A model generated the notes under the pieces. It made no database searches, had not been told where the DNA came from, and worked only from the letters and a program-made list of their open reading frames with translations. A stretch of 5,866 bases of DNA from Thermoplasmata archaeon (lineage in GTDB: Archaea > Thermoplasmatota > SW-10-69-26). Shown here piece after piece: positions 1 through 4,820 of this stretch. A program made the translations under genes and the position numbers. How positions within the stretch are numbered: position 1 is the stretch's first letter; each line of letters begins with the position of its first letter. The stretch lies in assembly GCA_003561665.1 (NCBI GenBank), contig PWVY01000076.1, positions 1-5,866 of the forward strand, in the 5' to 3' direction.

Positions 1-258
1 GGGGGGTTTGCGTACGTGACGGAGCTGGTAGACGGTAAGGGGACGGGCGCGGGGCTTAACCCTGGGATCGGGGTTTCGGATGAGGGGATCCCGTGGATCG
101 CGTACGAGATGGCCGCGCGTTCGAGGACGGTCGGTTGTTGGGATACGGATGCGATCGATGAGGATGTGGCGTTGGATGTGGTGGCAACGTGTCGCGAGTT
201 GCACGTTGCAGCACCGGCAAGCGCGCTCGCGCTCTTGGAGGGGGTTGCGGGGTCATGA
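1..258 (+). CDS. C-terminal fragment of a possible fold-type II PLP-dependent enzyme (threonine synthase-like)
   Basis: The reading frame is open from the left edge and stops at TGA 256-258, giving the last 85 residues of a longer protein. A GTG at 16-18 could start a short ORF, but the frame continues upstream, so a truncated gene is more likely. The end of the protein, a DxxxI stretch followed about 20 residues later by ELHVAAPASALALLEG, resembles the closing segment of threonine synthase and threonine dehydratase-like enzymes, where a regulatory Ser/Asp stretch precedes a helix ending in EPASAAALA. An upstream GIGVSDEG-like patch also fits. The PLP lysine and phosphate-binding loop would lie outside the window, so this cannot be confirmed. 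Codon use is odd: glycine is mostly GGG and aspartate mostly GAT, whereas the other genes here favour GGC and GAC. The opposite strand has an open frame with no start codon and a Pro/Ser-rich product, so plus is preferred. Function is inferred from remembered family patterns only. Confidence 0.55.
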   Translation, partial: GGFAYVTELVDGKGTGAGLNPGIGVSDEGIPWIAYEMAARSRTVGCWDTDAIDEDVALDVVATCRELHVAAPASALALLEGVAGS

Positions 259-407
259 CGTGGCGGCGGTGGTGGTTCGTGGCGACCCGATAGCGGGAGT
301 CCCCCTCAAGCAACTGGCAAAGTTGTCAGCACGGCCCACGCTTGCGTCTCTGTCTCTACCTGCCCCTCGGGAACTGGGCTACGACGACCCTCGGGCAGCC
401 TCCTGGC

Positions 408-483
408 CCCATGGGCTGGCTTGGCAGTGAGGTTTGCCTTCCCATGACCTACTCCCATGGCTTACTCCCGGTCCGGTCCCATG
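408..483 (+). repeat. Four copies of CCCATG in 76 bases, including a 13-base tandem pair
   Basis: CCCATG occurs at 408-413, 441-446, 454-459 and 478-483. The middle two belong to an imperfect tandem repeat of 13 bases, CCCATGACCTACT (441-453) and CCCATGGCTTACT (454-466), which differ at two positions. The first copy is part of the palindrome CCCATGGG. The repeats lie in non-coding DNA 110-185 bases before the microprotein start, so they could be regulator binding sites, though no known site is recognised. Confidence 0.6.
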
Positions 484-496
484 TCTGAAGCGTCCC

Positions 497-542
497 CCCA
501 ACTTTGTCCCTTGGTGTTCGAAGGAGGCCCAATTTCGTCCCT
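497..542 (+). repeat. 15-base direct repeat CCCAAYTTYGTCCCT, two copies 31 bases apart
   Basis: The copies at 497-511 and 528-542 match at 13 of 15 positions, and both differences are C/T changes. The start-to-start distance of 31 bases is about three helical turns, so both copies would face the same side of the DNA. They lie 50-95 bases before the start codon of the microprotein gene at 593, a sensible place for an activator or repressor site. The role is inferred from position and spacing. Confidence 0.55.
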
Positions 543-578
543 GAACCTTTTCCTTCCACGCCACCGGTTCTTGTGCCA

Positions 579-583
579 GAGGT
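579..583 (+). promoter_or_regulatory. Ribosome binding site of the microprotein gene
   Basis: GAGGT lies 9 bases before the ATG at 593 and matches the archaeal and bacterial Shine-Dalgarno core. It is one of the main reasons to believe the very short ORF that follows, and it implies a transcript with a real leader. Confidence 0.55.
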
Positions 584-592
584 AACATAGTC

Positions 593-709
593 ATGAGCGA
601 TAAGGAACAGGACGACGAGGGTACACGATGGGGCTTGTTGCTGGCGACGATCGCGGCCATCGTGGGCATCGTGATGGCCGTCAACCGGATGCGCGACAAC
701 GGGGATTAG
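593..709 (+). CDS. 38-residue single-span membrane microprotein
   Basis: ATG 593 to TAG 707-709 encodes 38 residues. Residues 1-12 are charged and hydrophilic (MSDKEQDDEGTR). Residues 13-30 form one hydrophobic helix, WGLLLATIAAIVGIVMAV. Residues 31-38 are a short polar tail (NRMRDNGD) with two arginines just after the helix. The layout is that of a small integral membrane protein, with the arginine-bearing C-terminal side probably cytoplasmic and the acidic N-terminus probably outside by the positive-inside rule. A GAGGT ribosome binding site 9 bases upstream supports translation. The TAG shares bases 706-709 with the TAA of the convergent hydrolase gene, a very tight tail-to-tail arrangement. 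No clear TATA box was found upstream. I do not recognise a family. A chance ORF cannot be excluded, but hydrophobic helix, ribosome site and termination exactly at the neighbour's end together favour a real gene. Confidence 0.6.
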   Translation: MSDKEQDDEGTRWGLLLATIAAIVGIVMAVNRMRDNGD

Positions 710-1356
710 AGCATCCCGCGCGCGTTGCTAAGCGCCAGCTCCACATGCTTTTTACCCTGGCCTTTCACCGGATCCAAGTGACCGGGATAGAGGTCCTCCA
801 CCGGCAGGTCCGCCAAGCGCTCTAACGTGTTCAACATCGCTTGGCCATCCCCGGTGGGCAAGTCCACGCGGCCAAAGGATCCTCCGGTGAACACCGCATC
901 CCCGGCAAGCAGCGTCCCCGAGGCGTCATCCCAGAGGCTCGTATGACCCGCCGTATGCCCGGGCGTTGCTAGAACCTCGAGCGTGACGCTCCCCACCCGC
1001 ACCGTGTCCCCAGGTTCAACGCCCGTGACCGAGTGGGCTTCTTGCTTCGTCCCGAACCGATCGCCAAGCGTTAGATCCGATCGACCCTCACGCACGGCGA
1101 TGGCTTCGGCCTCGGGCATGAGGATCTCTGCTTCAAGTTCGCGAGCGATGCGCGGAGCGCCCCCGGTGTGATCATGGTGCCAGTGCGTGAGGTAGATGCG
1201 CGGGGTGGACGCATCGTCGAGGTGGGCGCGGATGCGGTCGAGCGTGGCGTCCGTGGCCATGCCGGTGCCGGCGTCAACGAGGAGAGCTTCTCTGTCGCTC
1301 TCAATCAGGTAGTGGTTGGCATCGAAGCCGCCGCCGCCGACGAGGTGAACGTTCAC
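706..1356 (-). CDS. Metallo-beta-lactamase-fold hydrolase, glyoxalase II-like
   Basis: Starting from GTG 1356-1354 the protein has 216 residues, the usual size for a single-domain glyoxalase II-like MBL hydrolase. All metal ligands of the two-metal site are visible: THWHHDH at residues 57-63 (H58, H60, D62, H63), H134 in PGHTAGH, D153 in LAGD, and H193 in YPGH. The family hydrolyses thioesters, lactones and similar bonds with zinc or other metals; the substrate here is unknown. The same frame is open up to an ATG at 1557, but those extra 67 residues are Ala/Thr/Pro/Ser-rich and are the out-of-frame shadow of the upstream regulator gene. The GTG begins NVHLVGGGGFDANHYLIES, the normal first strand of the fold. 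It lies 25 bases after the regulator stop, with no obvious ribosome binding site, so co-transcription with the regulator and translation coupled to it are likely. Confidence 0.9.
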   Translation of the reverse strand: MNVHLVGGGGFDANHYLIESDREALLVDAGTGMATDATLDRIRAHLDDASTPRIYLTHWHHDHTGGAPRIARELEAEILMPEAEAIAVREGRSDLTLGDRFGTKQEAHSVTGVEPGDTVRVGSVTLEVLATPGHTAGHTSLWDDASGTLLAGDAVFTGGSFGRVDLPTGDGQAMLNTLERLADLPVEDLYPGHLDPVKGQGKKHVELALSNARGML

Positions 1357-1381
1357 GCGCGATGCAGGGAGAGGCGGGGTT

Positions 1382-1795
1382 TCAGCGTTTCGCCGAGGGC
1401 TGGGTGTTCGCGTTCCCGTTGGGGGCGTAGCTTTGGACGTCTTCGTGGAACCGGTCAAGACGTTCGCGGACGGCTTGTTCGAAGAGGTCAAGGCGTTGTT
1501 CGATGAGTTCGCGCACGCTGGAGGGGTTGGCGGCGCGGTAGGTGTAACAGTACCCACCGCCGTCGAGGGGTTGGGTTTGTCGGTGGGCGAGTTGGAGGTC
1601 GACGAGGCGTTGGACGGCGCGGTGGGCGGTGGAGCGGTCGCGGTCTAGTTCCTCGGCGAGGGTGTCCATGCGGGTGTCGGGTTGTTCGAGGATGGTGAAG
1701 TAAGCGGTGATCTCGAGATCGTTGAGGTGGAAGACGCATGCTAGGAGGTCTTCGGGATCGGAGGATCCGTTGAGCATGCGGTGGAACACCGACAT
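1382..1795 (-). CDS. TrmB-like winged helix-turn-helix transcriptional regulator
   Basis: The protein has 137 residues. Residues about 24-37 (LNDLEITAYFTILE) form the first helix typical of TrmB-family regulators, residues 43-50 the second, and residues 54-66 (RSTAHRAVQRLVD) the recognition helix. Residues 71-88, with GGGYCYTYRA, make the beta wing. Residues 91-121 are a long charged helix, probably for dimer formation, and the tail (YAPNGNANTQPSAKR) looks disordered. There is no sugar-binding effector domain as in full-length TrmB, so this is a stand-alone DNA-binding subunit, presumably cytoplasmic. It is the first gene of a two-gene unit with the hydrolase and may control that unit and the divergent gene. 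ATG 1795 is used as the start. A GTG two codons later lies 9 bases after an AGGA, and ATG at codon 7 is also possible, so the exact start is uncertain. Confidence 0.85.
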   Translation of the reverse strand: MSVFHRMLNGSSDPEDLLACVFHLNDLEITAYFTILEQPDTRMDTLAEELDRDRSTAHRAVQRLVDLQLAHRQTQPLDGGGYCYTYRAANPSSVRELIEQRLDLFEQAVRERLDRFHEDVQSYAPNGNANTQPSAKR

Positions 1796-1819
1796 GGGTC
1801 CTGTTTGAGCAAGGCTTGG

Positions 1820-1827
1820 TATTTGAA
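1820..1827 (-). promoter_or_regulatory. Weak TATA-like element before the regulator gene
   Basis: The minus strand reads TTCAAATA, centred about 28 bases before the ATG at 1795. This spacing would give a nearly leaderless transcript. It is a poor match to a TATA box, and the alternative is the shared element at 1940-1947 with a leader of about 120 bases. Confidence 0.2.
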
Positions 1828-1926
1828 CCCTTCAGTCATGGAGGAGGTCTTCTGGGGGCGTTTGGTCGCCGTGTGTGCTTGTTCGAGGTGTCGTTGGACC
1901 GGGTGCGAGGTGGTTCGCTTCGATAA

Positions 1927-1956
1927 CTCCGCGTAAACGTTTATATATGAGCGGAG
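1927..1956. promoter_or_regulatory. Inverted repeat CTCCGC / GCGGAG flanking the TATA box
   Basis: CTCCGC (1927-1932) and GCGGAG (1951-1956) are perfect inverted copies separated by 18 bases, with their centres 24 bases apart. The TATA box of the gene at 1973 lies exactly between them. A further perfect palindrome, TAAACGTTTA (1934-1943), is nested inside and overlaps the left end of the TATA box. Symmetric sites on a promoter are typical of dimeric regulators, and the winged-helix gene next door is the obvious candidate, but this is inference from position. Confidence 0.5.
1940..1947 (+). promoter_or_regulatory. TATA box for the DUF6015-like gene, possibly used in both directions
   Basis: TTTATATA lies in the most A/T-rich spot of the window. 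Its centre is about 26-29 bases before the GTG/ATG at 1970/1973, the normal archaeal TATA-to-transcription-start distance, so the transcript should begin at or next to the start codon. The minus strand reads TATATAAA over the same bases, so it could also drive the regulator gene leftwards, starting near 1918. Confidence 0.65.
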
Positions 1957-1972
1957 ACAGAGTTGTGTAGTG

Positions 1973-2356
1973 ATGTTGCACAATCGCGCACAAGCGGGTG
2001 CTTGGTCCATCGAAGCCGTCGCCGAGGTGCTAGAACAAAGCGGGGAAACGTCCCCCGATGAAGCCAAGGCGACAGCGATGCGCCTTGGCAACATCTTCGG
2101 AGATGAAACCACGATCGAGGACACCGAGGTCGAAAGCGACGAACGCGCCTTCCTCTGGAACATGATGCTCGAAGGCCTCGTCACGGTCGAAACCCAACAC
2201 CGCCCCCACCCCGAACACGGGCGCACCTGGCGATACTTCTACTGGCACCTTGTCCCGCCCCAACGCCTCCTCGAAGAGGAAACCGAGGAAGATGAGGAAG
2301 AGGAAACGGTGTACGACGAGCTCCCGCAAGACGTTTGGCGCCGCGCCGCGGCGTGA
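1973..2356 (+). CDS. Small protein resembling the DUF6015 family, acidic C-terminal tail
   Basis: From ATG 1973 the protein has 127 residues; a GTG directly before it at 1970 would add one residue. The predicted pattern is a helix (SIEAVAEVLEQ), a second helix with EAKATAMRLGNIFG (residues 30-43), an acidic stretch TTIEDTEVESDERAFLWNMMLEGLV (46-70), then HGRTWRYFYWHL (82-93). The order of an FG turn, a DER-F segment, a GLV/GLL end and a WR-x-x-YW-x-L strand matches what I remember of DUF6015, a family of unknown function in Thermoplasmata and relatives; this is from memory. The layout resembles a small winged-helix fold. Residues 101-112 are almost all Glu/Asp, an unusual tail that could bind a basic partner. 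The TATA box placement predicts a leaderless transcript. No membrane segment or signal peptide is present. Confidence 0.8.
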   Translation: MLHNRAQAGAWSIEAVAEVLEQSGETSPDEAKATAMRLGNIFGDETTIEDTEVESDERAFLWNMMLEGLVTVETQHRPHPEHGRTWRYFYWHLVPPQRLLEEETEEDEEEETVYDELPQDVWRRAAA

Positions 2357-2497
2357 ACGAAACGAGCCATTCACAGGAACGCGTGCACCCCTCGACGGTT
2401 CACGCGAGGCTCAAGGCCCTAGCTAGACGATGCCACTGATGTCCACGATGGGCCGCTGAACCACAAGGGGGCCCCCGGAGATGATCGCTGTGCCAAC
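2357..2497. other. Convergent intergenic region with competing inverted repeats
   Basis: This gap separates the stops of two genes that point at each other. GCGTGAAC (2351-2358, spanning the stop codon) is the exact inverted copy of GTTCACGC (2398-2405), and a shorter TTCAC copy lies at 2370-2374. GGGGGCCCCC (2467-2476) is a 10-base palindrome without a loop. No T-run typical of archaeal terminators is visible on either strand, and no small ORF or RNA gene is supported. Confidence 0.5.
2380..2406. terminator. Possible hairpin between convergent genes
   Basis: CGCGTG (2380-2385) pairs with CACGCG (2401-2406). After one mismatch, ACC pairs with GGT around a 7-base loop. The position 24 bases after the stop at 2356 suits a 3' end structure, but no T-run follows, so termination by this element is a guess. 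Confidence 0.25.
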
Positions 2498-4654
2498 CTA
2501 TCCTCCGGCTCCAGCATCGTGGACCGGTTGCATCCTCCAGGGATCGTAGATTACGTGGCTGTCGTGGGTCTCGATCGTATCGCAGGCATCATCGTCAGGC
2601 CCACCAGGGCAACCCCACCAGTTGCTCGTAGCATCCAGCGGGTCCGGGTTGGCGTAGGCGTAGAACCCGGCGCGGTTGTTGTCGACGAGGTTGTTGTCGT
2701 TCACGTTGACCTCCGTGGACGCTTCCACGAGCACCCCGATCCCGTTGATCGGGCTCACGGAGACGCCGTTGCTGCGGGCTTCGTTTCGCTGAACCGTGAC
2801 ATCGTGAGACTCGTGCACGGCGATGCCCCCGTCGGGGTGAGCGTTCGCGGTGGTCCAGGCGATCCTCGCATGGTCGGTGTTGTGGACGAAAAGGCCCCAG
2901 CGATCGTTGTGCTCAAGGAGGCTCCCGGTGATCTCGGTGTCCGTGGTGGAGGCCGCGTAGATGCCGTCAAGCCCGTTCCCGGAGGCTTCGTTGTCGATCG
3001 CGCGGGTCTCCGTGGAGCCGCCCCAGATGCCCAGGCCGATGGCTTCGTTGTCCTCAAGAGTGTTCGCCTTCAGCGTCGTTCCGTGCGCGTTAGCAACCAC
3101 CATCCCCCCGGAGACCAGGCCGCCGAGGTCAACGCCGCTCTCTCGAACGGTGGTCGTCTCGATGAGGGCCCCGTTGGATCGGTGGACGAAGATGCCGGGA
3201 TCAGGGAAGGCTCCCTCGACGAAGCTGTCGATGACGATGGAGTTGTGGGTCTCGTAGAGCTGGATCCCGTGACGGGTGTCCTCGATGCTTGCGTTGGAGA
3301 TGGTCACGTTCTCGCTGTGGAGGACGTGGATCCCGTACGCAGTGTTCTTGATCGTGACCTCCTCGACCCTGATGTTCTCTGCATCGACGAGGATGACCTG
3401 GCCGGCTGGTTCCTGCACGGTCTCGTCGGCGGCTTGGCGAACGTAGCGGACGGGTTCACCGTTGACGAGGTTCGTCTCGTCGATGTCGTGGAGGAAGTGC
3501 GAGAGGTCGTCCCCGTCGAGGCGGATGCCCCCGTCCTCGATCTCGTTCCCGTTGAGGAGGGCATCGTAGGAGTAGCGCAGGCTGATCGCCTGGTCGTTCG
3601 ATAACTTCTCCACCGTGTTGCCCAAGATGTGCACGCTCTCGGTGCTCCCGATGCGGATCCCCGTCCAGGCGATCTCCGAGACGTGGTTGTTGGCAACCTC
3701 GACGCTCACCGTTTGGGCATCGGACACCGTGATACCGTTGAAGGCGAACAAAACCGTGTTCTCAACGATCGACGCCTGGGACCCCGTGCTTGCCACGCCC
3801 GTGAAGAGCAGGCCAGCGAACGTGTTCCCAGCTACGGAGACATCATTCGCGTTATGGACAACGACGCCGCTGTTGAGAAAAAACCCCACGTTCTCGTGCA
3901 CGTGCACGTTATGGGCCTCGTCAAGGAGGACGCCGTGCGTGTAGGGGAGCTGCGTGTCCACGGAGTTCCCGACGAGGACGTTACCCTGCACGACGACGTG
4001 AGCGTCGGTGCCGGTGATCGTGATGGCTGCTTGAGGGAACCCGACCCAATGCTGAGGGAATGTTCCGCATTCGGTCTCGAAATCGGGCGGGGTGGCGATG
4101 CAGGCAGGCATCCCTTGGGGGTTCCCGACGTTCTCGATGCACCAGCCCTCGATGACGTAGGGATCGTCCTCGGCGCCCGACCCGTCGACGACCCCGCTGC
4201 CGGGCCGGTAAATCGGTTCCCCGGTCACCGGATCATGCCCAAGGATGAAGCCCTCGGTTCCCTCCTCTTCCGTGATCTCGATCGGCGGGTGCGGAACGCA
4301 CCCCGTCTGAGGAGCCTGCGCAGCGTCCATGGCCTTCGGTAGAAGCGGGTTGGTCCCGGCGACCAGCGAACTCACCTCCTGCGCGAACCCGTCGGTGTGC
4401 CCCGCCCACGCGTCGAGCATGGGATCGTAACGGACCGCTCCAGGATCCGCCGCCTCAAGCTCATCAACCATCGCGCCGGCTGCCTCTAGCGGCGCAAGGT
4501 AAGCGGGGAACGATCGATCCCCGACGTCCTGAACGGTGGAAGGGCCCGCAGCGTCATGGCTCGGGATGGCCTCGCCGAGCGGGATGAACCCCGTCACGAC
4601 GATCGCCGCGATCAACGCCACGAGCACGCCCCTGCCGGATCCTTTGTTCTGCAT
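2498..4654 (-). CDS. Secreted NosD-like right-handed beta-helix repeat protein
   Basis: The 718-residue protein starts at ATG 4654-4652, chosen because GGGAGG lies 8 bases upstream and a signal peptide follows at once: basic K4 and R8, then the hydrophobic stretch 10-25, with cleavage plausible after A29. Residues about 30-150 are a non-repetitive region. GSGAEDDPYVIEGWCIEN (157-174) is the usual entry to archaeal beta-helix domains. From about 205 to 670 there are many coils of the GN-x-V, NGI-x-V, N-x-x-x-x-x-GI type (pectate lyase-like, NosD/CASH). A typical insert, HDIDETNLVNGEPVRYV (389-405), interrupts the helix, and NWWG (678-681) closes it. Six cysteines (119, 172, 185, 196, 682, 691) may form disulfides. 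No C-terminal membrane anchor or sorting signal is seen, so the protein is probably released or held by other contacts. The family often binds or cleaves polysaccharide; no catalytic set is recognised, so substrate and activity stay open. There is no nos or copper gene nearby to suggest a denitrification role. Confidence 0.88.
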   Translation of the reverse strand: MQNKGSGRGVLVALIAAIVVTGFIPLGEAIPSHDAAGPSTVQDVGDRSFPAYLAPLEAAGAMVDELEAADPGAVRYDPMLDAWAGHTDGFAQEVSSLVAGTNPLLPKAMDAAQAPQTGCVPHPPIEITEEEGTEGFILGHDPVTGEPIYRPGSGVVDGSGAEDDPYVIEGWCIENVGNPQGMPACIATPPDFETECGTFPQHWVGFPQAAITITGTDAHVVVQGNVLVGNSVDTQLPYTHGVLLDEAHNVHVHENVGFFLNSGVVVHNANDVSVAGNTFAGLLFTGVASTGSQASIVENTVLFAFNGITVSDAQTVSVEVANNHVSEIAWTGIRIGSTESVHILGNTVEKLSNDQAISLRYSYDALLNGNEIEDGGIRLDGDDLSHFLHDIDETNLVNGEPVRYVRQAADETVQEPAGQVILVDAENIRVEEVTIKNTAYGIHVLHSENVTISNASIEDTRHGIQLYETHNSIVIDSFVEGAFPDPGIFVHRSNGALIETTTVRESGVDLGGLVSGGMVVANAHGTTLKANTLEDNEAIGLGIWGGSTETRAIDNEASGNGLDGIYAASTTDTEITGSLLEHNDRWGLFVHNTDHARIAWTTANAHPDGGIAVHESHDVTVQRNEARSNGVSVSPINGIGVLVEASTEVNVNDNNLVDNNRAGFYAYANPDPLDATSNWWGCPGGPDDDACDTIETHDSHVIYDPWRMQPVHDAGAGG

Positions 4655-4662
4655 CGCTTGTT

Positions 4663-4668
4663 CCTCCC
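4663..4668 (-). promoter_or_regulatory. Ribosome binding site of the beta-helix protein
   Basis: The minus strand reads GGGAGG, followed by 8 bases and then ATG at 4654. This strong site fixes the start and excludes the 89 extra residues that an upstream ATG at 4921 would add across the promoter and into the Kae1 gene. Confidence 0.8.
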
Positions 4669-4710
4669 GTGGGCGCCTCCCAGGAACCCACCGCCTCAAG
4701 CCCATAGCAT

Positions 4711-4720
4711 GGATATAGTC
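4711..4720 (-). promoter_or_regulatory. TATA-like element for the beta-helix gene
   Basis: The minus strand reads GACTATATCC. With its centre near 4715, transcription would start near 4689, giving a leader of about 35 bases that contains the ribosome binding site. Confidence 0.45.
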
Positions 4721-4785
4721 GTATCTCTGCCCCTCCCAGAAGGAAACGGGGTCATCCACCGTCGAAGACAAGCGTGAGCCGCAAC

Positions 4786-4795
4786 CCCTATAGTC
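4786..4795 (+). promoter_or_regulatory. TATA-like element for kae1
   Basis: CCCTATAGTC is the only A/T-rich spot close to the gene, centred about 30 bases before the TTG at 4821. It would give a transcript beginning near 4816, almost leaderless. The match is short, and the 7 bases TATAGTC also occur at 4714-4720, inside the other promoter of this divergent pair. Confidence 0.3.
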
Positions 4796-4820
4796 CCAAG
4801 CGCCCGATGAACAAGGCACC

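Larger units (their letters stand above)
259..592. other. Gene-free stretch with small hairpins and short repeats
   Basis: No frame on either strand gives a natural-looking protein here; the longer open frames are Arg/Trp- or Pro-rich. What can be seen: a perfect 4-bp stem CCCG/CGGG with loop ATAG at 286-297; a 5-bp stem CAACT/AGTTG at 311-325; an interrupted stem-loop at 360-398 (CTGCCC with GGGCAG, and GGG with CCC inside); a CCCTCGGG direct repeat at 364-371 and 388-395; and the CCCA-led repeats listed separately. No T-run follows the hairpins, so none is a convincing terminator for the upstream gene. I looked for tRNA arms, signal recognition particle RNA and RNase P RNA signatures and saw none. 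The repeats sit before the microprotein gene, which suggests control DNA or an unknown RNA. Confidence 0.6.

Noticed and set aside
255..293. 12-codon ORF overlapping the left-edge gene by ATGA
   Set aside because: It is very short, rich in Trp and Arg, and has no ribosome site; the ATGA overlap alone is not enough.
259..592. tRNA, signal recognition particle RNA or RNase P RNA gene
   Set aside because: TTCGAA near 517-522 lacks matching T-arm stems on either strand, and the conserved signatures of the other two RNAs were not found.
379..699. Open frame of 106 codons on the minus strand across the repeat region
   Set aside because: There is no natural composition or domain and no ribosome site; it is mainly the reverse of non-coding DNA and of the microprotein gene.
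1357..1557. N-terminal extension of the hydrolase up to ATG 1557
   Set aside because: It overlaps the regulator gene in another frame and encodes a Pro/Thr/Ser-rich shadow; the MBL fold begins right after GTG 1356.
2431..2490. Box C/D guide RNA (CTGATGT and CTGA motifs)
   Set aside because: The C box matches only 5 of 7 consensus bases and there is no matching C'/D' pair at the usual spacing.
2519..3604. Long open frame (361 codons) on the plus strand opposite the beta-helix gene
   Set aside because: Its product is almost only Val, Gly, Asp, Arg and Ala, as expected from the reverse of C-ending codons. The minus-strand frame has a signal peptide, clear repeats and a ribosome site.
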